Shown: positions 1 to 13,130, counted from the first letter of the stretch. The stretch is DNA of 64,000 bases from Climacteris rufus (GCA_013398175.1 VZRZ01006181.1:3036032-3100031); one strand, 5' to 3'. Numbers and translations: made by a program. Notes: a model not told the origin generated them from the sequence alone.

Positions 1-84
1 TGGATGATAGAATAAAATCTAATGATCTGCTACATTAAAACATTTTGTTTTTGTCCATACCAGCTCCATAACACCCTGTTGCGT

Positions 85-112
85 GGGGGGCAGACGGGAG
101 GGCAGGAGGGGG
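85..112 (+). other. G-quadruplex-forming motif
   Basis: Four G runs of three or more (85-90, 96-98, 100-102, 108-112) are separated by loops of 5, 1 and 5 bases, fitting the usual G3+N1-7 pattern. It stands in AT-rich DNA with no gene next to it in this window. Formation in vivo is not shown by the sequence. Confidence 0.5.
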
Positions 113-902
113 AAATGTCTGCAGAATTCCACTGGCATTGCTGCAGAAGAGATGCATGTTTCACAGCAACACTCTTGCCCAGACTGTGTATTTTAGTCAG
201 AAATAGGCTAGTCCTTTGCTAATTTACCCTGAGCGGTAGCTGTCATGCAGTTGAGGACAGAATTAGACATGTATTTCCTGGTTAAACCTCTAATCTGATA
301 TTCATATAGCCAATTTGGTTGTAAATTTTGGCTACTGAAAATTTTCTGGCTTGCGGTAGGCCTGTATCTGTGTAATTGGAAGACAGAAGAGATTCCCTCA
401 CTCTAATCTGACGCTTATCTCCATTCTCCTTAAGGCAGGAGAAAAGCCAAGGGATTTAGCATCTTCCTTCTTTTCTTGCAACCTACTGAGATTAACTATG
501 GTTAGAAGCTCTTCTTGTTGCATTTTATAACAGGATGTCCATGCTTCTAGATACCTCTTGTTGCTGAAGTCTGAAGCATTAAATTATTCAATAACCCCTT
601 ACTGTCTTCCAGGAGAGCATCAGCTTGTAAAAAGGGACATGATCAACACAAAAGTCATCCTCTGACATGCCCTTGCACCCACAGATCATGTTCATGCACT
701 TCCTAGTAGAGCAGTTTTATAGTCTTTTCTGTAACCTTTTAATAGAGTTAATTTCCCTGGTCCCTTTCAAGGGGTCCACTTGATTATATACCAGTAAAAA
801 GAGATGCTATTTGAGAATGGTTGATACACTCACAATTTTTATAAGCAGGGACCTTGACGAGTTCCTCCACAGTCAGTCTCCTTGGGCTAAAATTTCAACC
901 TA

Positions 903-975
903 TTACATGGGGATTTAGCCACTCATTTCCCATAAACATCAATGGGAGTCATGTGGCTAAATCCCTGTGCAACAC
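903..975. repeat. Ancient palindromic interspersed repeat (MITE-like)
   Basis: Perfect 13-bp arms, GGGATTTAGCCAC at 910-922 and its reverse complement at 953-965, enclose an inner pair TCCCAT (928-933) and ATGGGA (942-947). Taken together this resembles a self-complementary repeat, of the form atttaggcac plus CCCATTGA plus TCAATGGG plus gtgcctaaat, that I recall as widespread in bird, turtle and crocodilian genomes. It is probably a remnant of a non-autonomous DNA transposon. I cannot assign a database family name. Confidence 0.55.
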
Positions 976-1985
976 ATTGAGAATGTATTCCCTTATGTTT
1001 AAACTCATTTTGATGCAGATGCTTTCTTCTACAGGAAACAAGTGAAACATAGAAGCTATTTATTTCTTTCATTTTTCTGCCCCAGATCACCAAACTCCCA
1101 AATTATCTTCTCTTCTGCCTAGGTACCAGAGTATCCCACAGGATTTGCTGAATCTATGTGTGACACCAAGTTAGACACCAAGCTTCAAGACTTTAGGACA
1201 ATGGATGCTAATTGATATTTATTACCTACTCATGTGTGGGGAAAATTGGACATATGACAGTCTGCTGTCCCTTCACCCATGAGAACAAGATTTTTCATTT
1301 CTCTCAGTTCTCCATCACCTGCTGTATTACATATTAAAGGAGAGACCACATGCTGTTTGTAAGTAGTGGTCTTGGACAATGAGTTACAGTGCAGGATCAT
1401 TGCTTGGCTCTCCGTTGATGCGTGCTTTGTGATGCTCTCCCACCAGGTTAAGGGATCTGCTATGAACACGATATGGAGACTCTACTAACTTCCTTAGTCA
1501 GGACGAGGGTCTTTTAGACTAATTATTGGAGGGAGGGGAAATGAAAGGCTACCAGGATGTAGGCACAAATGTGAATATAGTGTTTCAAAATCATTGGGCA
1601 CGATTTTCAGTAATGGCATATGTGTGTTAAGATGCAATTTTGTGCCTGGAAAGAATTGTGTTCATCATAAATGGCAGGTGCTTTTAAAGCATTTAAATAT
1701 TGCATTTTCTATTTCCACCTGCACACCAGGTAACTGGGTATTAATATGCTACTAGTTGAGCCCATGATTCATTGCAGGTGCAGTACTTGGGAAATCAAGG
1801 ATTGCATTGAGGTCCTGATGAAAATCATGCCCTCAGGCACATCTGAGCTCCATTTTGATCAACAAGCCAAAAATAAGACTTTTATTTCAATTACAGTTCG
1901 TCTGATTTTGAACTTAATGATGCAACTTGAAGTCTATTGGCTTAGCTCCTGAGACCCAGGAAGGAGGATGTCTGGGACCTTGCCT

Positions 1986-2616
1986 ATTCAGTGGAATAGA
2001 GGTTCCCATTAAATTCACTCTGATCTCATTACATGTCTTTTATTTGGTCAGAAGCTCTATTTTTGCTCTTCCTGGCCTTATTGAATCTGTTGTTGATTCA
2101 TTGTGCAGACTTGGTATTAATGAAAAAGACTGCCTCACTCAGGTCTCTCTGGAGGGTGAGATTTTCCATAGCCCTGTGTCTGTAGCACGCGTTGGAAGCA
2201 CAGACTCTGATGGGTTGCCTTGTGAAACTAGATTCGAGCAGAGCTTTATTAATAGGCTGATGAGATGTATCAGCCTGGCGAGGCTGCCTGCCTCCATAAT
2301 GAGCGAGGGCTGTATTTTACTTCACTTAACGAAGAGAAAAATCCTCAGCAATGCCTTTTCTGTACCCCTGCTATCCCGGCTCCACATTCCACTTTCAAAG
2401 ACCTCTTTAAAGGTCTCTATTATTGCAGCTGCCTTTAGGTGTCACTCGAAGCTTTGGGTTCCTCCTGTTCATCTGTCCTTTTGTGTGCTGAGCCCTGCCC
2501 TGCCATTCAGCTGCCCCAGCAGCTTGGGGGCCCCCGGTCACCCCCAGGGACTGCCTCCCTCGCTGCGCAGTCACGTCGCTTGGCCACACGAGTTGCACAA
2601 CATTATGGCTGAATGA
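1986..2616. promoter_or_regulatory. Candidate conserved non-coding element with a long open frame
   Basis: The stretch from about 2.0 to 2.46 kb has the look of a developmental enhancer. It mixes homeodomain-type cores (TTAATAGG, ATAATGAG) with TTTAAAGG-type motifs and several CpGs, and has no simple repeats. A + strand frame stays open from about 1927 to 2616 (229 codons), longer than expected by chance in this composition. The predicted peptide has no recognised domain, and its Cys/Ser/Leu-rich wording looks non-coding. The 3' end (2.46-2.58 kb) becomes GC-rich. ZBTB20 introns are known to be rich in deeply conserved elements, which supports but does not prove this reading. Confidence 0.35.
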
Positions 2617-5600
2617 AAATGAAAGTAATTCATTTTGGTAGGTTTTCTCATTTTAAGCGAAGCTGGATGTCAGAGGCTGCACCTGCATTATTGAATTGGA
2701 AACTCTGCCACAGGAGAGGATGGTTGTCCTACAATATGTTGTGGGCTGAAGACCTGCATTTGTAGCTTGTGTAAGAGTGGAAGGGCTGACTTCCATCCTT
2801 CTTTTGTCAGCCACTGTCAAACTGTTCTAGCTCCTTTTGCTACTAAATTTCAGGAACTGTTTGTCTGGTCTTTTCCGTTTCAAGATGGATATGAAATTTT
2901 TGAGTGGGCCAAATACTTACTTGGCCTTCTGACGAAGCTTAGGTCGCTCATATGGTAAATCATTAATTTGGAGACTGTATTCCGCCTTTGCTGGGAGTTA
3001 AGAGTGGTGTTCTAATAGCTTCCTTCCATCTGGAACAGTCATAAACCAGATGGATAAGGGATTGGCACCACTTATTTTGAGTCTTTACCCAATTCACCCT
3101 GTGTAAAGGGACCTTGCAATATTTCCCAGACAATTGTTGCATGTATCCAGAATCACAAATGAAAAATATCAGGATCAGATGTGTGGGCTGCCACTTGGGG
3201 AAAGGTTTGAAGGGGTGAGCAATAAAAATTAAACCTTTCTTTAGCAATTTTACGTTGGAGTCCATGATTAGGAACCATATGTAAGATTGTTTTGTATGAA
3301 AGTATTACTTGAAAATGTTTGATCTGGTTTGAATGCCAAAGTTTATAGCACCTTGAGTCAAGCCACTTCAACACAGAATTTATTTTTGAAATAGAATGGG
3401 AAGAGATAGGTTTTCAAGGATGTTGTGTATAAAGATGTTGGCACCTTCTCTCACTAGATTCATTGTCTTCATCCCTGTTTTCATGAAAATAAATTCACCA
3501 CACACTGCATTTCAGTACATTCCTTTAATATGATTTAGTAAGAATGAGAATATTGCCAGAAACTAGAGGTTGCACCTATATTTATTTATTTATTTTGGTA
3601 AATTAGAAATATTATTGTTTTCATTAGTGAATGGCTGGAAGGAAGAAGTCAAGCGGTTGTGCAAATAGCATTTATTATGGAGAGTGTTTTCATTTATGAT
3701 ATGCCTTTAAAGAACTGCTCTTTGGCCCAGGCCATACTGCAGTGTTGAAGCATTGCTTTGAGAACACTTCTTGTGCTGCTGAATAACAGAACAGATTCAT
3801 AATGGTAGCCTGTTTTATTTTGGCTTAAAGAAAAGAGAGGAAGAAAGGAAAGATAATTCAAGGAAGACTATAAAATTCAGGTGACAAAATTGAAAGGTTC
3901 ACAAAGACTTCTTACACATACCAGAGACGTGGCATTGCAAAGTGCAAGAAGAAAAGCAGGAAGGTGAATGTGCCTAAATGGGCAAAAGTGGAAGAGGTTG
4001 TTCAAGGCAAAAAAACTCTTTTCACTAAGCACAAGTCCAGGACAAGCAGATCCACAGAAAAGGTTTATAAATCTCAGATAAAAGTTACAGAAAAAAGGAT
4101 GCCACAGTGGTTGGAAAAGCAAAGAGCAAACCCATAGAAAGAAAAGTTTTGTACTTAAGCTTGAGTTTGAGGGGGAATAGATAGGGGACATTATCAAAGA
4201 AAAGAGGAAGGATGTAAGGATAGGAATACTGAGACATTGTAAAGAATTTCTTTTCATTTGTCATCATTGTTTATGTTGGAGACCTTTCTGATTTTCAGTC
4301 AATTAAGATCCTTTTAGTCACCTTCTGTGGAGGGTGTAGCAACATATCATGTTGTGTATTAATCCTAGAGCATTCAGGGAACTGGGAGGAAGGTGTTGGT
4401 GCCCCTAACAAAAAACAAAACAAAACAAACAAACAAAAACCAAAACCCCAAACAAACCAAGTAACTCAATCTGTTCTTAAATTTGACTGGAGAACAAGAA
4501 TATTCAAAAATTTCTCAATCACTTGGAAAGACCAAGTGGTCATCTTATGAAAGAATTTAGCAAATCGTGTTTTGGTAGTTTGCAAATTGTTTACCATTAC
4601 AGTTAGAACCATAAACAATTTCTTATAGGCTGGTTAGTCTTTACTGGCTCATTCCACTTGGTTGTAAGAATCTGTCCATGGCTGAGTGCTTCAATGCCTA
4701 ATGCCTCCTGTGCTGAACAGGCCATCCCTCTGGTCCCAGGTGGCATCTCTGCGGATGGGCACCTTCTGAAGCAGTAAATGCCAGGAGGTTCTGCTGTTTT
4801 CCCACTAACAGCTCCATGCTGGTCTGTGAAGCAGTAATTGGCAGCCAGCATTGTGTATTGCATCCAGGATCCATTTCCCAGGATATCCATGAGGATAGAA
4901 GAGATGGGGCAAATGTTATCACTACAGAAGTTAAAATTTCGTTCCAGTCTGTCTTTGTGGCTTCACGATAAGGAGTGTATTAGAAGAGCCAGTTCGTTTT
5001 AGCAGTTTCTCCCTGAAATGTGCTGGAAAGAGAAGTGTTCGGATGAAATCCTTTGTGCTAGCACCTCTCTCTCTTCATCTTCTGCCATTCCCAAATTGCA
5101 AATTTGTCTCAAGAAAGATGCTAAATTGAGGTATAGGGTCAAGAAATGTGTCTCTAAGAGGAAGTCATTACAAAACACTTAAAATACAGGTGTGCCTCTT
5201 GTTATAAAATGAAATTAAAGTGAACTATAAAAAAAATTTATAAGAGAACAAAAGCACCAAAGTAATAAGCAGAAACATATTGGCATTCAATGTTGGTTCA
5301 CCTGACCCTCATAGTATGGAAATACCCAAACTAATCAGTTATTTGGAAACTGAAGACAAGAACACAGTCTGTTAACAACAGCAGTCCAGTTTCCCTATTA
5401 GCATGTTTGTAACACCAATACAAACCAGGGAGTAAAATTTAGTAAAATTTGCACCTAGGTTTTGCTACTAACTCCTTAAATTAGGGCTGGATGAATGCCA
5501 AAATCTCGGTTGAACATGGGACCAACAGGAAATTAAAAGCTTTTCTCTCTTAAAATGCCAGAGATATAGAAGTTGCACATCCAGTGCTGTGGTTCTCAAT

Positions 5601-8600
5601 TATCTGAAGGCATATAGGCTGTGTTTCATTATTTATTCCAATCACTGTCAAAGTTACAGTAGTCTGGTGACAATCTTGCCTTTTGCCATTTTGTTTCAAT
5701 TTATCTCCAAGCCATGTCTTTCTAGAAACTAGAAATATTGGTACCAAAAGGCCAGTTTCACTGATGTCAGTGAGAGTACCAAAATAAGAAAGTCTTGTGA
5801 GTGTGTTCATACCAGCTGGAAATAGGTTGGGATCACATTCAAATGTCAGATGGTGGTGGCAGCTAATGCTGCTTGATTTTGAAACCTGCCATCTTCTGCC
5901 CTGCCTGTGTTAGAGGCAATTCTGTTGCTCCACAGCAAAGCTTTCAAGGGTAGTGTCTTGTTCCAGCACTGGTTCCAGATGATGATCCAGAAAAAAAAAG
6001 GGCAGTTCTCTCTGTCATCAGCGCAAAGAAACAGCTCAGAAACACAGTCTTGCCGAATGACATCTTTAATTCAGAGGAACAAAAGGCTGAGCTGGGAAGG
6101 TCATTGTTTTGTCTTTTCTTGCTTATGCTTGCCTGATTTCTAACTTTAGAATTAATATAAAACATATCTCCTTTGCTTGTCTGTTTTCTGTGACCGTATT
6201 ATCTGTAAAGAATTGTGAACGCCTTACAAAAATGTTTTCATAGCTCACCATGATGATCAGTATGTTGGAAATAGGGATCTTAAAATATGGATTACTGATG
6301 TGATCATTTGCCCCAGTTGCAACTTTTCTAGATAATCTCTAATACAACAGGCTTTAAAAAATACAGCATGTGATAACAGGAGCTGCTTATTTGCTCCCTA
6401 GCAGAGCTATGAAGAACTCTGTATTTTCACTTTGCAAACCTTGGCAAAGATATAATACTGTATATGCCAATTTTTTTAAATGATGGAATTTTGCATTCAT
6501 GCCCAGGAATAAAACTGCCTAAGGTACCAACCAATAGAAAACTTGATGGTGGGGGGAATACCCCAAGAGCCTTGGAATCTGTTTTTTGATAGACTTTAGA
6601 CATTGACAGATATTACTACAGCAGGACAAAGAGTTCTCTGGGCTTTTTGCTCTGAGAACTACAAAAATAAGCATCTGACATTAAACAGAACAATAAAAAC
6701 ACCTTCTCAAACTGTATCCTGTTTTGACAAATCTCAGCTGAAAGTAAATGAGATAGCTAAAATGCCAATACCCTGACAAAAATGGAGGAGAGATGTTAGA
6801 ATGAAAAAATGTATCATGTAGGTTAGTAATTGCTCTTTCTGTTATTAAAATTGAAAAGACAAAGTATTAAGCCCTGGATCATTCAGCTGCTAGCTTACTT
6901 AATAGATCGACACAGAAGTTTTCCAAATTTCTCTCAATTTTACAAAACACCAGTTCATTGCTGCAACCTGGAGTGAAGCTGTTTACAGCTCTGTGCTAAG
7001 TAGAAAGTTCAAATCAATTCTTGTCCATTAGAGTTAGGTATAACTGATGAAATATCCCCAGAGGAGTATTGTAAATGTATCAAGATGTCCTCCCCCATTA
7101 CAGAAATGGGGAGGCATGGTGAATTACTTACCTTCTCTCTTACACTTAATGTCTCTGAAATGCTGCCAGGCAAAAAAAAGGCTTATCTTGTCTCACTGGG
7201 TTTAAGAGAGGTCTATGCTGTAGTCTGGGATACAGGGGAGGAAAGACAGGTAGTAGTACTGAGGGCAGACCCATATTAGGCTTTATTCCCAGATCAAGAA
7301 CAATAAAAAAAAATGGAGAAAAGCTATAACCAACAGTGGATTCAAAATACATGCAGGGAATATCTGATCCAAAAATCAGTACAAGGGAGTTTTTAATAAT
7401 GTAACTGAAATTTTTGTGCAGTGAGCTATATAATAAATTCACTCATTAAAATATACACTGAAGTAGCATTGGGGCAGAACATATAAACAATAGAAACCAA
7501 GAAATCCATGCTTAAGGATGTCTCCGAATGCCAAAGCACAGTGAGCATGGTATTGAAAGTAGCTAGCATTCACAATTTGTCTCCATCAGGAAAAGAACCT
7601 TCAGCCTACATCTCACCTGCTATGAATTTGGTTCTAGGACTGTACTTGCAGGTGTAAAGAAATATGGTAAGACTAGGTTCTTGCACCAAGGAAGCATCAT
7701 TTTGTATAAGGCCTCCACTAGGGATGTAATGAGGTTTGTGGCCACCAGACACACATTTTACAACTCTTGCTGCTGACATATAAGACTGCTCAGTTATAGG
7801 GCCAGAGTGATCTCAGCTGCATGTGACAGTCTGCCACCAAGCACAAGACAGTAGAGTTGAGGGGAAACCACAACATTGTGAGAACTTTTGAAGACTGAAT
7901 GGAAGAGAAGAGAGGAAAGGAGATACAGGACTGAGGAACAACCATGCTTCTCTGGTCTGCGAAAGTGAGTCTTGATGTAGACAAAGAGCTCAGGTTTATG
8001 AAAGACTCAATAAATATCTAGTGCCCTCTGAACATTCAGGAGGAAACTAGAAATACACAATGCAATAGGAAAAAGTGTGCATCTCCCCTTAACAGGCCCA
8101 GAAAATGTTGCCATATCAAACTATAGTCTATGCTGCCTACAGAGAAATTCGACTCACTTTGCATGCTGTTTGAAACTTTAAGCAACTCGATGAAGCAAAG
8201 GGAGAAGATAGGCTCAGAAGTTTAACAATCCTGTGTGTGGTTTTTCTGAGTCTTGGGACTTCTAGCACAGCAGCCTCTGCTGATCTCAGTTGCAATGAGC
8301 AGATGCAGAAGGAAAAGCAGAGGTGGAATAGAAACAGTGAAAGTGACTGGAAGGAAAAAAAAAAGTACTCAAAGCAAAATGTTTAAGTAACAGCACAGGA
8401 CCAAATCTAATGAGAAATGAAAAAGCTTCAAGATTAAATGTAATTATGTGGGAGGCCGGGAGGAAAAGGGTCTTCAGGGTCTTAAATCACCAAGTGGAAA
8501 GTGAGACTATTCCAAGAGTTAAATCACTCACTTGGAATTGTAAAGTCTTTTCAGATTTTTGCTTCTTACTTTCTTCTGTGACTGTGGCAAGTAACATCAT

Positions 8601-10995
8601 CTCCAAGCCTTTGTTGCTAGCCAGGAAGTTAGGAATGCCAGCACTTCAGTAACCTACAAGGGTTTTATGAGACAAAATCCTTTGAAGGTCATGCAATGAG
8701 ATGATGCTTCAGCTGTATTATTTGAATAAGTATCTAGGAAATAAAGAAGTGTTGGGAATGCACATCATGAGTGAGACCTAACTTGAGAGCATTGGAATGT
8801 CGATTCGGTTGTGCAAAATGCTGTTCCATCATAAAAGAATGATGATAAATTTTATGGTGATGCCCAGCTCTCCTCCCAATCTCAGGTATAGTTTTCAAAG
8901 GATTTGACTCATATCAGAATGCATTAAACACACAACTGAGTGTTGGAATCCAATGGATATTGAGGTACAGGCAAACTTCTGTCGATGTCAGTAGTAGAAG
9001 ATCTCAGCACTGCTCATAATCAGAAGAAATTATTGTTGACAGGTTGGACTTGATGTTTTTCATTTTTCTCCCTAATTTCCTCCAAGCCACAGCATCTAAG
9101 ACAGCCTCTGTTGAGAATGCTCATCAACATGTAAGAGGGCACAAGGAAATTGTCTGATGGCTCTATATAGCTATGAAGAAACAAGTTTCATTTGTGATGG
9201 ATCTAGGGGTTTTTCCCCCAGCAAAAACCCTTTTGAGTCCTCTGTCCAAAGCACCAGAGGCAGCTGCTGCTGCTCTCTCCTCCCACACCCACTCTGGGTG
9301 GTGTTTTCTCCACAAGCCGCTCTTTTGCATCGTGCTAAGGTCTTTGGGGGAAAACAGCTCTTTCACAGCTCTGTTCTTGAAATGCTCAGGGACCATAGCA
9401 CAAGCAGGCCCAAAGGCTGCTTCTTGCAAGGCCAAGGAATAATCATTTAAACTCCCTGCACTCCAAGATGTATTTCCCTGCTGACACTACTGTCACATAC
9501 TGCTGTAGACATCTTTTCTCTGGGAAGAGAGAGCTGTGTATTGCTGTCAACCAATCTCTACTTCTCTCCCACTCCTCCAGGATAGAGAAGGCTCAAGGAC
9601 CTGAAGTGGGATTGCCAGAAAACCACAAAATGTAGACACAGGTTAAACTGAGTGATTAGTAGGAAGGCTTCTGTTCTCATTGCTGTGATGTAGCTAGAGA
9701 ATGTTTGACACCTGGCATAACATGTTTAAATTTTGGGAAATTTTCCTGGAAAGTAGGGTTTCTGATTAGTTGATAATGTAAGTATTTCCATATTAGTGTC
9801 AGAAAGCCTTAATCCCACCCTATTTCACTCTCTAACTCATGACATGCCATTCTTTATGAAGTAAAACTGTTTGCAAAAATACAGAGTTCCTTATTTCACC
9901 TGTTTATACTTTGAGTCTTTAATCTTAGGCCTGGCAAAGCACCACAAAATGTCATCTGTGCATACTTGTCCAGATTCCATTTTATTCTGCCATATTTCTT
10001 CTCTAAATGAACATTTTCAAAATGTTCAGGTGAAGGTTTTTGTGGTTATGAGTACTTATGCATCATTTGGAATCTGTTCTCCTCCCTGAAAAGTTTGTCA
10101 TTCATTTAAAAACAGGAAGCATATGACTTAGATGACCACACTCATGATATAAATAAGAAATGGTAAAAAAAAAGAATCCTTCATATATTGCCAAAGGGGT
10201 ATATACCATTTATCCAGACTGCTCAGCTCATGCAACTGAACAAAAACATCACTTGCAAAATTAAGACTTGGCTACCAAAAATAAAAAGGTGGTAAATTTT
10301 TCCATTCTGAATCAGTTGTACAGTTGATTCTACCAGTCCTTCATGACCAGCCTTAGAGATAGGGAACAGCTGTAAACATATGTTAGAATAATTGAATAAT
10401 TGCATATATGGCTTTTCTGTTCATAGTGTTTCTATAAATAGCATTGCTGATCTCTCAGGACCCTACAAGCCACCTTTAACCCCATTCTGCATATCCTCCT
10501 TGAAAATCAAAGCAACTGTATTGCTTCGATACAGAATTCTTTTATTTCTTTCCATCATGAATTGCTAAATTCACACCTTGTATTTGTCATTGCTCCAGGA
10601 ATCAAAATAGCCATTAAGGAACTCTGGACCATTTTAGTTTATGGTCTGTAGTGTTTGTTTGTTGCCCTGACTTCGGCAGTTCTGGATGTTATCATTCTTT
10701 TGTAACTAGTTTCTCAGACATTCTCTGTAAACATAGTCATGTTATTGTAATGGTGTCTTTTTATTTACATTCCTTTCTCCTGGGCACAGACGTTTGATGG
10801 ACATTCCCTTTGACCAGTGTGATTGAGGGGAGGCCTTTGTTTCCTCCAATACACAGTGAATTATAAGGCACATATATAATAAAGATGGGCAGGGAAGCCC
10901 CAAACTTGTCCCTTGCAGAACTTGTTCCTTCACTCTCCAGAGGCTTCCGTCTCCTTCTTTCGTGTCGTTACTGTGACATTGGTTAAGATATAAAT
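2617..10995. other. Gene-free DNA with low-complexity patches
   Basis: No exon, RNA gene or full-length mobile element was recognised. There is a short TTTA run near 3583-3597 and an A-rich (CAAA)n-like patch at 4408-4460. A purine-rich stretch near 3.83-4.15 kb contains an 87-codon Lys/Arg-rich open frame without a usable start. A 15-base match to the usual end of CR1 LINEs near 9.04 kb is too short to call. Confidence 0.55.
4408..4460. repeat. A-rich (CAAA)n low-complexity tract
   Basis: About 50 bases consist almost only of A and C, in CAAA and CAAAA units with a few CCCC interruptions. Confidence 0.75.
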
Positions 10996-10998
10996 AAG

Positions 10999-11031
<33 letters not shown>

Positions 11032-11095
11032 GAAAGAAAGAGAAGAAAGAGAAGAAAGAGAAGAAAGAGAAGAAAGAGAGAAAGGAAGGAAGGAA
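10996..11095. repeat. Polypurine (GA)n/(GAAA)n microsatellite, left flank of gap
   Basis: Uninterrupted purines on the + strand begin as GA dinucleotides and drift to GAAGAAA and GGAA units before the gap. The tract resumes as AAAG units on the other side, so this is one locus. Long mirror-like purine tracts can form triplex DNA. Confidence 0.9.
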
Positions 11096-11432
11096 NNNNN
11101 NNNNNNNNNNNNNNNNNNNNNNNNNNNNNNNNNNNNNNNNNNNNNNNNNNNNNNNNNNNNNNNNNNNNNNNNNNNNNNNNNNNNNNNNNNNNNNNNNNNN
11201 NNNNNNNNNNNNNNNNNNNNNNNNNNNNNNNNNNNNNNNNNNNNNNNNNNNNNNNNNNNNNNNNNNNNNNNNNNNNNNNNNNNNNNNNNNNNNNNNNNNN
11301 NNNNNNNNNNNNNNNNNNNNNNNNNNNNNNNNNNNNNNNNNNNNNNNNNNNNNNNNNNNNNNNNNNNNNNNNNNNNNNNNNNNNNNNNNNNNNNNNNNNN
11401 NNNNNNNNNNNNNNNNNNNNNNNNNNNNNNNN
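11096..11432. other. Assembly gap (337 N) inside the purine tract
   Basis: The run of N is bordered on both sides by purine microsatellite. The missing DNA is therefore probably more of the same repeat, and the stated length should not be trusted. Confidence 0.99.
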
Positions 11433-11433
11433 A

Positions 11434-11485
<52 letters not shown>

Positions 11486-11518
11486 AAAAAAAGAAAAAAG
11501 AGAAAGAGAAAAGAAAAA
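11433..11518. repeat. (AAAG)n microsatellite, right flank of gap
   Basis: About thirteen AAAG units are followed by degraded A/G sequence ending near AATTAATTAG. It continues the purine tract to the left of the gap. Confidence 0.92.
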
Positions 11519-13130
11519 TTAATTAGGGAGCAGGAGAAGAGGTTGTTTCCTCTGTAAGCATTAAAAAACTTGAGCTATTAGAAATTGTACTGTGGAGGAG
11601 AAGCTTGTGGTAAAAGACAGAAGAATCACACTGCTGTAGCTCTGCTTGTGGAGAGTGCTGTGGTAGAAATGGCAGAAATACACAGGTTACAGATAGTTTT
11701 GCTGACTTGAGCTTGGGATACACATATTCCATTACCAAGTGGTGCTGCTCAGCCCAAATAAAAGAGGATGCAGGGAGAAGGTTTTGAGTCCTTTAATGGT
11801 GTGTGTGTGTATATATATTATATATATGTATGTATATATATAAATACATATATAAAAGTGCTTTAGGTAAGCTGTAGGCATAATGGGTCTCTTTTCTGTA
11901 AGTACAGGAGTAATTGACCTGTTCATCTTCAACCAAATACTTCAGATATAACAAAAGAGACATCACAAAGCTCAGGTAGTGCTCAATGACTGTAAAATGC
12001 TTACAAGTTACATAGGTGAGCATATGTATAAGTACGTGTACCAACATGCCTGTAAATACATATATGTAAAAATAAAATTAAATAGTTGCTTGCACAGAGA
12101 TATGTATGAGTATGTGTAAGTGCTGAAGATTGGTGGGTGTGTGTGCAGACATATATGCTTATATTTGTATGTTAAATATGTGAGATGTATTCATATAGTC
12201 ACTAATTTCAGTCTAGTAACAGGGTCAAAAATAAGCATGGCATGTCTGATTAAGAAACTTGGTCTCTTTTCCAAAGCAGTAACATTGACTTTCTTCTAAT
12301 GCAAAATAGAAATTGCACATGAGACATTTTTGAATAAAGACCAGACCTTAGGTTTCTGCAGTTCTAATGAAGAATATTGTATCTGTAACAGAGAGGGAAA
12401 ACCTATTTCCTTGTCTGGGAAGAAGCAGTTGTTTGAAGGTACATGGGTTGCAGAATTGTTTATCTGATTCTTAGGGGGAGCAGCAGGAGATGCTAATGTA
12501 GGACATTAAAATTAGTCCTGTGAAAAATTAATTTAGAATACACATATATGATTCATTACAGGTCTATTGCTTTTACATACATAACATACAGTGTTTTCTG
12601 AAAATGGTCTTATTAAGAGCTGAAATTATCTGACTGAGAAACACTGTGGCTTTATAGATTCAATTCTAGGAGTTTTGAACGTGGAAGCCCTTAAACAAAA
12701 ATGCTGGAAGACACAGATCACCTTGCAGTAACTGCAAACAACTTATTTTTGGGGAAAATAGTAGCAGTGGATACCACAGTCCATAGGTATTCAAGGACAC
12801 TTGTCCTTCATCCTTTGGGCCTAGTATCACCTTGGAGCAGATGGATTCTTACTGTGATCATGATGCAACAAATGTTCTTGCTGATGTAGTTCATCAAAAC
12901 CTGCTCTACTCCACTCTGCTCCTTGTTGCCCTTGGAAATCATCTTCACTGGAAGGAGGAGTTGAGGGAGCTGTAGTATTTGAGGCTTTGTGATGAGTGTG
13001 AAAAGCCCCTTTCTGGGTGTTTGGAAGGTAGACTTGGTGTACCCTTGGGTCATCTCCATGCTGTTATAAATAGGCTGCTGTAAACAAGAGGACAAATCAT
13101 TCTGACTTGTTCCAGACAGACATACAGTAC
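11519..13130. other. Gene-free AT-rich DNA
   Basis: No gene was recognised. It contains a TG/TA microsatellite (listed) and further degraded TA/TG sequence near 12.05-12.18 kb. A perfect MEF2-type motif TTATAAATAG sits at 13064-13073, just before the candidate conserved element to the right; the same bases could read as a TATA-like box. Confidence 0.5.
11799..11856. repeat. (TG)n/(TA)n microsatellite
   Basis: A short TGTGTG run passes directly into alternating TATATA with ATGTATGTAT interruptions. Apparent peptide frames across it (Tyr/Ile/His-rich) are artefacts. Confidence 0.85.

Larger units (their letters stand above)
1..1985. other. Gene-free AT-rich DNA
   Basis: No coding exon or RNA gene was recognised. 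It holds a G-quadruplex-type motif near the left edge and an ancient palindromic repeat near 0.9 kb, both listed separately. All open frames are short and lack domain signatures. Confidence 0.6.

Noticed and set aside
9040..9056. AGGTTGGACTTGATG, similar to the CR1 LINE end
   Set aside because: Only about 15 bases match and neither the upstream CR1 body nor the terminal repeats are present.
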